This document shows, piece after piece, positions 17,250 through 24,291 of a stretch of 64,000 bases of DNA. A program made the translations under genes and the position numbers. Source of the DNA: Physcousia sp015060555. GTDB lineage: Bacteria > Bacteroidota > Bacteroidia > Bacteroidales > Bacteroidaceae. A model generated the notes under the pieces. The model did no database searches, was not told the DNA's origin, and worked only from the letters and a program-made list of their open reading frames with translations. The number at the start of each line of letters is the position of its first letter. Within the stretch, counting starts at the first letter, position 1. The DNA lies in the NCBI GenBank assembly GCA_015060555.1, contig SUYG01000040.1, positions 1 through 64,000 on the forward strand, in the 5' to 3' direction.

Positions 17250-17257
17250 TACCTTTG
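17250..17257 (+). promoter_or_regulatory. -7 element (TACCTTTG)
   Basis: Perfect match 14 bases before the ATG at 17271, in an AT-rich stretch. It drives the membrane protein gene and fixes its start. Confidence 0.75.
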
Positions 17258-17270
17258 CGCCACAAAACGT

Positions 17271-18131
17271 ATGAAAAGACTCACATACCTCTTAATCTTT
17301 CTGCTCGTGTGCCTGTCACTGTTGCTCATTCCAAAAGCGGATGGCTATATATGGGATCCGAGAATTATCATACCTGCAACAGCATTATTGTTCACGTTGC
17401 TGGTGTGGCTGATAGCACGGTTCTTGGGTACAGACCGTACAGCGATGGAGCTCGTCGTGACAGCAGGATTCATTCTGCTGTTTTCTCCGGGCTCGCATCT
17501 TTATTTCTCCCGCGATGAAGATGCTTTGATAGAACTTGGGTCTCAGTGCATCGTACCTTTTTTCCTGACACAATACAAACGAATCAGCCGCAAGAACTTC
17601 AAGATTGCTTACGCGCTCATGCTGCTCATGGGCATTTTCTGCAGCTTTACACATGACGGTATCACGCTTCCGTTGTGTCTGGCTTTCCTGCTGCTGGCTT
17701 GGCAGCGCCGCAACGAGTTCTTCCGTCTGGCATGCTGGCCCATGGTGATTGGCTGGCTGGTAGGTACGGTGTTGAAGTTCTCTACGCGCGACCAGTTCCC
17801 CAGTCTGATGCCCGATTTGCAGGTGCTAACGAACCGTACTACGATGGTTCTTGGCTTGCTTTGGGATACGAAGATTTTCATGCTGGCATTGGGGCTTACT
17901 TTCTGGTTGTCAACAACTTCTTGGGGACGTAAAGATCTCTTGCGGACATTTCGCCGCCAACGTCTGATAGCATACAGCTTGCTGTTTTCTCTGTCTTGTG
18001 TCCCCTTTGCGCCATTGGGCATTGAGAGCGCCGTCACGGGCGTCTGTTTTTTCTCTATGCTGTGGGCGCTGTTGCTGTGCCAGGGCTTGGAAAGACGCTA
18101 CTTCGGTGCTGCCAGAGTTCGTAGGAATTGA
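17271..18131 (+). CDS. Polytopic membrane protein of unknown function (286 aa)
   Basis: Starts MKRLTYLLIFLLVCLSLLLIP, then about eight hydrophobic segments spread over the whole length, with short basic loops (KRISRKNFK, RRNEFFR, RTFRRQRL). The ATG at 17271 is chosen because the -7 element sits just upstream. One loop carries FSPGSHLYFSRDEDALIELG. No family recognised. Its last 77 bases overlap, tail to tail, the BASS transporter gene on the other strand, so the two transcripts are antisense at their 3' ends. Confidence 0.65.
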   Translation: MKRLTYLLIFLLVCLSLLLIPKADGYIWDPRIIIPATALLFTLLVWLIARFLGTDRTAMELVVTAGFILLFSPGSHLYFSRDEDALIELGSQCIVPFFLTQYKRISRKNFKIAYALMLLMGIFCSFTHDGITLPLCLAFLLLAWQRRNEFFRLACWPMVIGWLVGTVLKFSTRDQFPSLMPDLQVLTNRTTMVLGLLWDTKIFMLALGLTFWLSTTSWGRKDLLRTFRRQRLIAYSLLFSLSCVPFAPLGIESAVTGVCFFSMLWALLLCQGLERRYFGAARVRRN

Positions 18132-19044
18132 TGATATTCTGCCACAACACATAGCAACCGGCACCGATGGAAGCTATGGGCGTGAGATAGACATAGGCTA
18201 TCCAGATAGCCAGCCCCGTGTTCTTTTGGAACATCCCTTGACCCGTGCAAACTTTTTCGCCGACGGCATATCCGATGAAACGCCCTATGACAAACTGAAG
18301 GATGGCGGTGAGAAAGGTCAGCGCAGCAATGGCCGCCAGGAGAGAGCCACCGGCATGGCTGCGGACAATATTCCGAACTGTGATACCCGTGGTGATGGCC
18401 AGCGAGACGCTCCAGCAATAGAAACCCAAATCGGGCGTGTGCATAAACCATTTATATAAAGGTTTCACCCAATGACGGACAATGACGCCCAAGAGCAGCG
18501 GCAACAGCAGAACAGCCGACAGCCGACGGAGGATGAGCCAGAAAGCCACCATGAACGTCACCCCAGGATGGGGCTCCAACAGTGGAAAAATAGCAGGAAT
18601 GAGTAGCGAAGCCGTCAGCGACGATAGCAGCACAAAGGTGGTCATCTGGGTAAGGTCGCCGCCCAATTTGGCCGTCACGACAGGTGAAGCAGAGGCACAG
18701 GGAGCGATGACACACATGAGGACAGCTTCAATGAGAAGTTTATATCCTCCTTCTGCACTTTCACCCATGAGAGTTAACACAGCTATGAGCACAAGTTGGG
18801 CACAAAGGATGATGAGATGCCAGCGTTGAAGCCGCATCAGATGGAAGTCAACCTTGGAGAATGTCACAAACAGCGTGCAAAAGAGGGTCAACGGCAGCAA
18901 TGTCTCGAAGATCGGAAAAAGACTGTCACCGGCAGCGTCAAGGGCTGGGATGTAGGCAAAGAGCAGATAGGATAGCACGCCTACTGCAATAGCGATAGGC
19001 AATGTCCAGTTCTTGATTAAGGAAAGGAGGGAATAATGAAACAT
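18055..19044 (-). CDS. BASS-family (bile acid:Na+ symporter-like) transporter
   Basis: About ten hydrophobic segments. Family-like motifs are APCASASPVVTAKLGGDL in the middle and QGMFQKNTGLAIWIAYVYL near the end. Likely a sodium-coupled importer of an organic anion, substrate unknown. ATG at 19044 (MFHYSLLSLIKNW) is preferred; a GTG at 19089 overlapping the ABC gene stop as GTGA would add 15 atypical residues and cannot be ruled out. Third protein gene of the nadK-ABC-BASS run. Confidence 0.75.
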   Translation of the reverse strand: MFHYSLLSLIKNWTLPIAIAVGVLSYLLFAYIPALDAAGDSLFPIFETLLPLTLFCTLFVTFSKVDFHLMRLQRWHLIILCAQLVLIAVLTLMGESAEGGYKLLIEAVLMCVIAPCASASPVVTAKLGGDLTQMTTFVLLSSLTASLLIPAIFPLLEPHPGVTFMVAFWLILRRLSAVLLLPLLLGVIVRHWVKPLYKWFMHTPDLGFYCWSVSLAITTGITVRNIVRSHAGGSLLAAIAALTFLTAILQFVIGRFIGYAVGEKVCTGQGMFQKNTGLAIWIAYVYLTPIASIGAGCYVLWQNIINSYELWQHRSSVFPSPGTATAPTA

Positions 19045-19085
19045 TCGTCTTATGGCAAAGTGGCATAGCCGAGCGCACGGAGATA

Positions 19086-20795
19086 TCACGCCTTAGTAGC
19101 GTAGGGTTGTCTTTCTAGGGTGATGATCTGCGAACAGTGTTGCAGGACAGCAGGACGGTGAGTGATGAAGATGAGCGTCGGCTTAACGGCACGGCGATTG
19201 TAGTGTTGAATGAGATTGTTCAACAGGGTCTGTTCTGTGATTTGGTCAAGGGCGCTGGTGGCTTCGTCAAGCAACAGGATGGCACCATGCTTGAGCAACG
19301 AACGCGCAATGGCGATACGCTGTGCCTGTCCCTCGGAGAGACCTGCGCCACCTTCACCGATGACCGTGTCGAGGCCGTCGGGGAGGTCCTGAACAAAATC
19401 AGCACAAGCCAGCTCCAGCGCCTCCTGCATCTCTGCTTCGGTAGCATCGGGATTACCTAGCCGGAGATTCCATCGCAGCGAGCCGCTGAAGAGCGTGTTG
19501 CCCTGAGGAACATAGACTAAATTGCAACGTGTACGGGGGCTGACGCGGACGCCCTGCTCCTCGTTGCCCTCCTCGTACATCACGATTTCACCATCGGTAG
19601 GTTGCAACAACGCCAGAATCATTCTGATGAGCGTGGTCTTGCCAGCACCTGTTTCACCCAAAATTGCGGTGGACGAGCCTGGAGGGAAATGATAGTTGGC
19701 ATGACTGATAATCTGGCGATTCTTGATGTCGTAAGCGAAGGAGACATCTGAGACACGCAGGCCTACGCTCTTGGTGAAGAGTACTGGCTTGCCATCAGAC
19801 TCCAAGGGGATTTCCTCCAACTCCATGAGACGCTCGGCGGCAGTGAAGCTGCTGATAATGGTAGGAATAAAACGCGTTAGCTCACGGAAGGGGCCTTGAA
19901 TTTGACCGCACAACTGAATAAACGCCGTCATCATACCAAAGGTAATTGTGCCTTCGAGCAGGCGATTGGCACTCCAAAGGAACGTGAACAAATATGCCAT
20001 ACCAAAGCCCAGATTCAGTACCAGGTTCGAAGTTGATGAGAAAAGCGTACGATGACGCACCTGCTGACGCAAGGTGTTCTGCAACTGCATCAGCGTTTTG
20101 ACCATCAACTGAACACGCCCCAGCGTCTTCAGGATTACGCGATGCTGAATACTCTCCTGCAACGTGGCTTGAATGTGGCTGTCGGTCTTTCTAACATCGC
20201 GCGTGATGGCTCTCATTCGATTGATGTATGCACGGCTTAAGAGGATGAAGACCGGCAAGATGATAGTCACGCCAATAGCCAGCATCGAATCCATGGTGAA
20301 GAGGAAGAAGAAGGCGCAGAACAGGCGCACCAGCACGGCTATGACTTGGGGAAGCGTATCAGTGACTATGGCCACCACGGTCTGGCTGTCACTCACGAGT
20401 CGGTTCAGTACATCACCGCTGTGGCGCTTTTCCCGGCCATGCCACTCACTGCGCAGCAAGTGCTCAAAGAGACGGCGTTGCATACGCTTTTTGGCTTCGA
20501 CACCCAAGAGGGCAGCCATCCATCGGCCCATATAACCCAACGCCAGCTGCAAAATCATCACAACAATCAGCAATATGCCAGCCTGGAAGAGCGTTGAGGG
20601 GCCAAAGGACGAGTGCGAGACGCCGCCCGTAGCAATATCGATGGCGTGTTTCGTGGCCCAGATAAATGCGAAATCCAATAGTACACGTGCAATGCTGCTC
20701 ACCGTGTTGATGAACGACTGCAACTTCACCTGCTGGAAGATCTGCCAGAACCAGATGAGCACCTGACGTGTACTATATCCTTTCTCGCTTTTCAT
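19086..20795 (-). CDS. ABC exporter with fused membrane and ATPase domains
   Basis: About 569 residues: a six-helix exporter membrane domain (1-310) and an ATPase domain with Walker A GETGAGKTTLI, Q-loop, signature LSEGQAQRIAIARSL (E for the usual G) and Walker B ILLLDEATSALD. MsbA-like half-transporter, presumably a homodimer exporting lipid, peptide or drug; substrate unknown. ATG at 20795 (MKSEKGYSTRQ) overlaps the nadK stop as ATGA, so it is translationally coupled. Confidence 0.9.
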   Translation of the reverse strand: MKSEKGYSTRQVLIWFWQIFQQVKLQSFINTVSSIARVLLDFAFIWATKHAIDIATGGVSHSSFGPSTLFQAGILLIVVMILQLALGYMGRWMAALLGVEAKKRMQRRLFEHLLRSEWHGREKRHSGDVLNRLVSDSQTVVAIVTDTLPQVIAVLVRLFCAFFFLFTMDSMLAIGVTIILPVFILLSRAYINRMRAITRDVRKTDSHIQATLQESIQHRVILKTLGRVQLMVKTLMQLQNTLRQQVRHRTLFSSTSNLVLNLGFGMAYLFTFLWSANRLLEGTITFGMMTAFIQLCGQIQGPFRELTRFIPTIISSFTAAERLMELEEIPLESDGKPVLFTKSVGLRVSDVSFAYDIKNRQIISHANYHFPPGSSTAILGETGAGKTTLIRMILALLQPTDGEIVMYEEGNEEQGVRVSPRTRCNLVYVPQGNTLFSGSLRWNLRLGNPDATEAEMQEALELACADFVQDLPDGLDTVIGEGGAGLSEGQAQRIAIARSLLKHGAILLLDEATSALDQITEQTLLNNLIQHYNRRAVKPTLIFITHRPAVLQHCSQIITLERQPYATKA

Positions 20796-21673
20796 CCTCT
20801 CACATCTGTGCCCCACATCAGTTTCATCCTTAATGTGCGGAAGAAACTCTGGTCGGGGCGTTTCAGTATTTTGACTTGATAAGGTGCACGACGAATGGTC
20901 AGTTGGATGCCCTCAGTGCATTTCTCGCTACGGCCATCAAGCGCGACGAGAAAACGATGGGTGCGGGCTGACACGGAAAGGGTGATGACTGAGTCATCGG
21001 TCAGCATCACAGGACGTACAGTCAAGGAGTGTGGCGCCACAGGGACAATGCCAAGTGTGTGGCTGCCAGGTTGCATAATCGGGCCTCCCACGCTGAGGGC
21101 GTAACCCGTAGAGCCAGTGGGGGTGTTGATGATGAGGCCATCGGCCTGATAAGTCGTCAGGTATTCGCCGTTAATCGCCACCCGGATGGAGATCATGGAG
21201 GACATATCTCGTTTCAGCACCGCCACCTCATTGAGCGCAAAGGGATACCCTTCAGGATTCCCTTTGTCATACTCCAACTGCAAAACGCTGCGTTCCTCCA
21301 CATGGACGTCACCATCATAAATCTGACGTATAGCAGCGGGCAGCTCATCAGGGGTGATGTCAGCCAGAAAGCCAAGCCTACCCATGTTTACGCCCAGAAT
21401 AGGAATCTGCTTGTCGCCTACGCGCCGTGCCGCCTCAAGGAACGTGCCGTCGCCACCCATGGAGATGACGTAGTCGGCGGCAAAGTCGTCGCCGCGAATC
21501 AGCCGTACAGCCGGAATTTGTATCTGTAGCTCGCTCTGCAGGTAATGATGGAAAGGCTCATCAATTAGTATTTCAGCCTGCTGTTCCTTCAACAAGCTGA
21601 GCAATTCCTGTACCGAAGCCGATTTTTTGGCTTGGAAGACATTTCCAAAGAGTGCAAAACGGAGTTTGTGCAT
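20792..21673 (-). CDS. nadK: NAD kinase
   Basis: 293 residues. Phosphorylates NAD to NADP with ATP. Diagnostic GGDGT at 73-77, NMGRLGFLAD, FALNEVAVLKRD, and TPTGSTGYALSVGGPI. It starts 12 bases downstream of the tRNA-Ala gene, so both appear to share the promoter at 21790-21797. Confidence 0.97.
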   Translation of the reverse strand: MHKLRFALFGNVFQAKKSASVQELLSLLKEQQAEILIDEPFHHYLQSELQIQIPAVRLIRGDDFAADYVISMGGDGTFLEAARRVGDKQIPILGVNMGRLGFLADITPDELPAAIRQIYDGDVHVEERSVLQLEYDKGNPEGYPFALNEVAVLKRDMSSMISIRVAINGEYLTTYQADGLIINTPTGSTGYALSVGGPIMQPGSHTLGIVPVAPHSLTVRPVMLTDDSVITLSVSARTHRFLVALDGRSEKCTEGIQLTIRRAPYQVKILKRPDQSFFRTLRMKLMWGTDVRG

Positions 21674-21684
21674 AGGTAAGATAT

Positions 21685-21761
21685 TGGTGGAGACAACGGG
21701 AATCGAACCCGCGACCTCAGCGTTGCGAACGCTGCGCTCTAGCCAGCTGAGCTATGTCCCC
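21685..21761 (-). tRNA. tRNA-Ala (anticodon CGC)
   Basis: Full cloverleaf: acceptor GGGGACA with TGTCTCC including the G3-U70 pair that marks alanine tRNAs, anticodon arm CAGCG-TTCGCAA-CGCTG, T arm GCGGG-TTCGAAT-CCCGT, discriminator A, and an encoded CCA. Reads GCG codons. Confidence 0.97.
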
Positions 21762-21789
21762 GGAATCTTCATGCTTCTCTCGAGAGCGC

Positions 21790-21797
21790 GCAAAGAT
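21790..21797 (-). promoter_or_regulatory. -7 element (TATCTTTG) for tRNA-Ala/nadK
   Basis: Minus-strand TAnnTTTG, 29 bases before the tRNA 5' end. Confidence 0.7.
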
Positions 21798-21924
21798 ACT
21801 GAAAAGTTGAGAGTTAGTGTGCAGAAACCCTCGTTTTTTTTATCCGAAGCGTTCATTTTCTTGTTTTTTGGACTCGATCGTTCACTTTTCACGCTTTTAT
21901 TTTTCATTTTTCACTCTTTCATCT

Positions 21925-21932
21925 TATCTTTG
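21925..21932 (+). promoter_or_regulatory. -7 element (TATCTTTG) for pdxJ
   Basis: Plus-strand match 87 bases before the pdxJ ATG. The 257-base gap from the tRNA to pdxJ otherwise holds AT-rich word repeats (TTTTCACT-like at 21890-21922, TTGTAAAT-like at 21982-22014). Confidence 0.65.
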
Positions 21933-21981
21933 CGGCATCGTTTTAACGCGTAACTCTCACCTGTTCATCGTTAATAGTTCT

Positions 21982-22014
21982 TTGTAAATTGTAAATCGTC
22001 AAATTGTAAATTTG
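21982..22014. repeat. Word repeat (TTGTAAAT/CGTCAAAT) before pdxJ
   Basis: Four imperfect 8-nt units directly before the start codon. Nearly the same block precedes tsaB (46636-46672), the DUF4290 gene (47395-47426) and rseP (51233-51265). Confidence 0.7.
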
Positions 22015-22018
22015 TTAT

Positions 22019-22759
22019 ATGTCCACAAAACTGAGTGTTAATATTAATAAGGTGGCCACCATCCGCAACGCACGTGGCGGCAACAACCCCAATGTCCTGC
22101 AGGTGGCGCTGGACTGTGAGCGTTTCGGGGCGCAGGGCATCACCGTACATCCCCGTCCCGATGAGCGGCATATCCGCTATCAGGATGTGCGCGACCTGAA
22201 GCCCCGTCTCACCACGGAGTTCAACATCGAGGGCAACCCCATCTCGGAGTTCATCGCCCTCGTTCTGGAGAACCGCCCCACGCAGGTGACCCTCGTGCCG
22301 GACGGCCACGACCAGATTACCAGCAACCACGGCTGGGACACGAAGACTCATCTCAACTTCCTCACCGATGTCACCGCCCGCTTCCGCGAGGCTGGCATCC
22401 GTGTCAGCATCTTCGTCAATGCCGATGAGGAGATGGTTGATTACGCTGCCCGTGCCGGCGCCGATCGCGTGGAGCTCTACACCGAGCCCTATGCTGCCGC
22501 TTATGCAACCGACCCCGGCAGCGCCATCGCCCCCTTCATCCGCGCCGCCGAGGCCGCCCGCACCTTCGGCCTCGGCCTGAACGCCGGCCATGACCTCAGC
22601 CTCCAGAACCTTGCCTACTTCCATCAGCAGATTCCCTGGCTCGACGAGGTCAGCATTGGCCATGCCCTCATCTGCGACGCCCTCTACTTCGGCCTCGAAG
22701 AAACTATCAAGAAGTATTTGGCCTGTCTTAGGACCCTTCCCCCTGCCACTCCCTTATAG
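22019..22759 (+). CDS. pdxJ: Pyridoxine 5'-phosphate synthase
   Basis: 246 residues, slightly longer than the usual 238-240. Last step of DXP-dependent vitamin B6 synthesis: joins deoxyxylulose phosphate and aminoacetone phosphate. Typical text: LSVNINKVATIRNARGGNNP, GITVHPRPDERHI, FNIEGNP, TLVPD, ELYTEPYA, LNAGHDLSLQN and EVSIGHALICDAL. The last eight or so residues (RTLPPATPL) are encoded by a copy of the 38-nt palindromic repeat (22732-22769), which supplies the stop codon. Confidence 0.96.
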   Translation: MSTKLSVNINKVATIRNARGGNNPNVLQVALDCERFGAQGITVHPRPDERHIRYQDVRDLKPRLTTEFNIEGNPISEFIALVLENRPTQVTLVPDGHDQITSNHGWDTKTHLNFLTDVTARFREAGIRVSIFVNADEEMVDYAARAGADRVELYTEPYAAAYATDPGSAIAPFIRAAEAARTFGLGLNAGHDLSLQNLAYFHQQIPWLDEVSIGHALICDALYFGLEETIKKYLACLRTLPPATPL

Positions 22760-22769
22760 GGCGGGGAGT
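22732..22769 (-). repeat. 38-nt palindromic repeat, copy a (forms the pdxJ 3' end)
   Basis: Read on the minus strand it begins ACTCCCC and ends AGGGTC, with AAGGGAG in the centre. It matches copy b at 31 of 38 positions in opposite orientation, and copy h in gmk closely. Confidence 0.8.
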
Positions 22770-22772
22770 AAT

Positions 22773-22780
22773 TATATTTG
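22773..22780 (+). promoter_or_regulatory. Possible -7 element (TATATTTG)
   Basis: Fits TAnnTTTG and is the only candidate ahead of the DJ-1 gene, but the leader would be about 108 bases. Confidence 0.35.
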
Positions 22781-22849
22781 ATAATTCAACATCATTAATA
22801 ATCTGTAAACTAATGACCCTGAAAGCCTTCCAGTAGTCGAATACATTCT

Positions 22850-22887
22850 ACTCCCCTCCTTACAAGGGAGGGGCAAGGGGGTGGGTC
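22850..22887 (+). repeat. 38-nt palindromic repeat, copy b
   Basis: Begins ACTCCCCTCC, has AAGGGAGGGG in the middle and ends GGTGGGTC, just before the DJ-1 start. Inverted relative to copy a, so the two flank the pdxJ/DJ-1 gap. Confidence 0.85.
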
Positions 22888-22894
22888 TTTAACT

Positions 22895-23443
22895 ATGATC
22901 TACTTATTCTTCGCTACCGGCACCGAGGAGATTGAGGCTCTCGGCACCGCCGACATCATCCGCCGTGCAGGCCTCGACCTGCAAATCGTTTCTATCACTG
23001 GTCAGCGCACCGTCACCGGCGCCCACGGCATCCGCGTGGAGACCGACGCCCTGCTTAGTGAGGTTGACTTTTTCGATGCCGACATGCTCATCTTCCCCGG
23101 CGGACTACCCGGCGCCACGAACCTCGCCGCCTGTGCAGACCTGAATGAGCGCCTGATTGACCACGTCCATCTCGGCCGTCCCGCGGCCGCCATCTGTGCT
23201 GCGCCGCTGGTGCTGGGACGACTGGGCTTGCTCAATGGCAAGCGTGCCACCTGCTACCCCGGCTTCGAGACCGAGCTCAAGGGTGCTACCTACACCGGTG
23301 CTCTCGTGGAACAGGACGGCCTCTTTATCACTGGCAAGGGCCCCGCTGCCGTCTTCGAGTTCGGCTACGCCATCGTGGAGCGTCTGAAGGACAAAGCCAC
23401 CGCCGACGCCCTTGCAAAGGGTATGCTCTATAGTGAAAAGTAA
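22895..23443 (+). CDS. DJ-1/PfpI family protein (YajL-like)
   Basis: 182 residues, normal for the DJ-1 family. Shows FATGTEEIEALGTADI at the start (conserved Glu), FPGGLPGATNLA, and the nucleophile elbow AAAICAAPLVL with Cys101. Family members repair glyoxal-damaged proteins or act as chaperones; the exact activity is not settled by sequence. Soluble, cytoplasmic. It lies between pdxJ and ispD on the same strand, 7 bases after a 38-nt repeat. Confidence 0.9.
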   Translation: MIYLFFATGTEEIEALGTADIIRRAGLDLQIVSITGQRTVTGAHGIRVETDALLSEVDFFDADMLIFPGGLPGATNLAACADLNERLIDHVHLGRPAAAICAAPLVLGRLGLLNGKRATCYPGFETELKGATYTGALVEQDGLFITGKGPAAVFEFGYAIVERLKDKATADALAKGMLYSEK

Positions 23444-23488
23444 TCTTTATTTTTCACTTTTCTTTCATTCATTTTTCATTCAAGATTA

Positions 23489-24256
23489 ATGAATTCGGTT
23501 ATCATCGTTGCCGGCGGCAAGGGGCTGCGTATGGGCGCTGACCTGCCTAAGCAGTTTCTGCCGATAGGCGGACGCCCTGTGCTGATGCACACGCTCGAAG
23601 CCTTCGAGCGTGCCATCCCAGGTGTTCGCCTCATCCTGGTGCTCCCCAAGGACCAGCAGGCTTTTTGGCACGACCTCTGCCGCCAGCACCATTTCACGCT
23701 CCCGCACACCATTGCCGACGGTGGCGCGACGCGCTTCCATAGCGTGAAGAACGGTCTTAGAAGCCTCTCCTCCGCTCAGCCCTCAGTCCTCCGCTCGGCC
23801 CAACGGGACGCTCCACACTTGGAGAACCCTCAGCCCTCTCTCGTGGCTGTCCACGACGGCGTGCGACCTTTTGTGAGTGAGGAGGTCATCCGTCGCACCT
23901 TCGACGCTGCCCGCCAGCATGGTGCCGTTGTCCCCGTCATCCCCGTCGTCGAAACCGTCCGCCAACTTCTTTCTCCATCTTCGCGCCAGCTTCACCCCTC
24001 CCTCGCGGGAGGGGAAGGGGGTGGGTCCATCACCGTGGACCGCTCCCTCTACCGCCTCGTGCAGACACCCCAGACCTTTCAGCTCCCCTTACTCCTCCGC
24101 GCCTACGAACAGCCCTATACAGAAGCCTTTACCGATGACGCCTCCGTCGTCGAGGCCCTCGGCCATCCCGTCACCCTCGTGGAAGGCAACCGCGAGAACA
24201 TCAAGATCACGACACCCTTCGACCTCACCATTGCTGAGGCTCTCCTCTCAAAATAA
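23489..24256 (+). CDS. ispD: 2-C-methyl-D-erythritol 4-phosphate cytidylyltransferase, with two inserts
   Basis: MEP isoprenoid pathway enzyme that makes CDP-ME from MEP and CTP. Conserved text: VIIVAGGKGLRMGADLPKQFLPI, GGATRFHSVKNGL, VAVHDGVRPFVS, VDRSLYRLVQTPQTF, FTDDASVVEALG and GNRENIKITTP. At 255 residues it is about 30 longer than usual. Two segments have no counterpart in the family: about residues 92-115 (after KNGL, before VAVHDG) and about 159-178 (before ITVDRS), the second encoded by a 38-nt repeat copy. Both keep the frame and fall between conserved blocks. Confidence 0.94.
   Translation: MNSVIIVAGGKGLRMGADLPKQFLPIGGRPVLMHTLEAFERAIPGVRLILVLPKDQQAFWHDLCRQHHFTLPHTIADGGATRFHSVKNGLRSLSSAQPSVLRSAQRDAPHLENPQPSLVAVHDGVRPFVSEEVIRRTFDAARQHGAVVPVIPVVETVRQLLSPSSRQLHPSLAGGEGGGSITVDRSLYRLVQTPQTFQLPLLLRAYEQPYTEAFTDDASVVEALGHPVTLVEGNRENIKITTPFDLTIAEALLSK
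23992..24027 (+). repeat. 38-nt palindromic repeat, copy c (inside ispD)
   Basis: CCCCTCCCTCGCGGGAGGGG followed by AAGGGGGTGGGTC; two to three bases shorter than copy b in the loop. It encodes LHPSLAGGEGGGS in IspD. Confidence 0.85.
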
Positions 24257-24291
24257 ATATTTTTTAACAAAATTCAAGCGCACACCGCACT

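Noticed and set aside
21971..22663. 230-codon minus-strand frame over pdxJ
   Set aside because: Antisense to a well-conserved gene, low-complexity Gly/Ala/Val product and no promoter.
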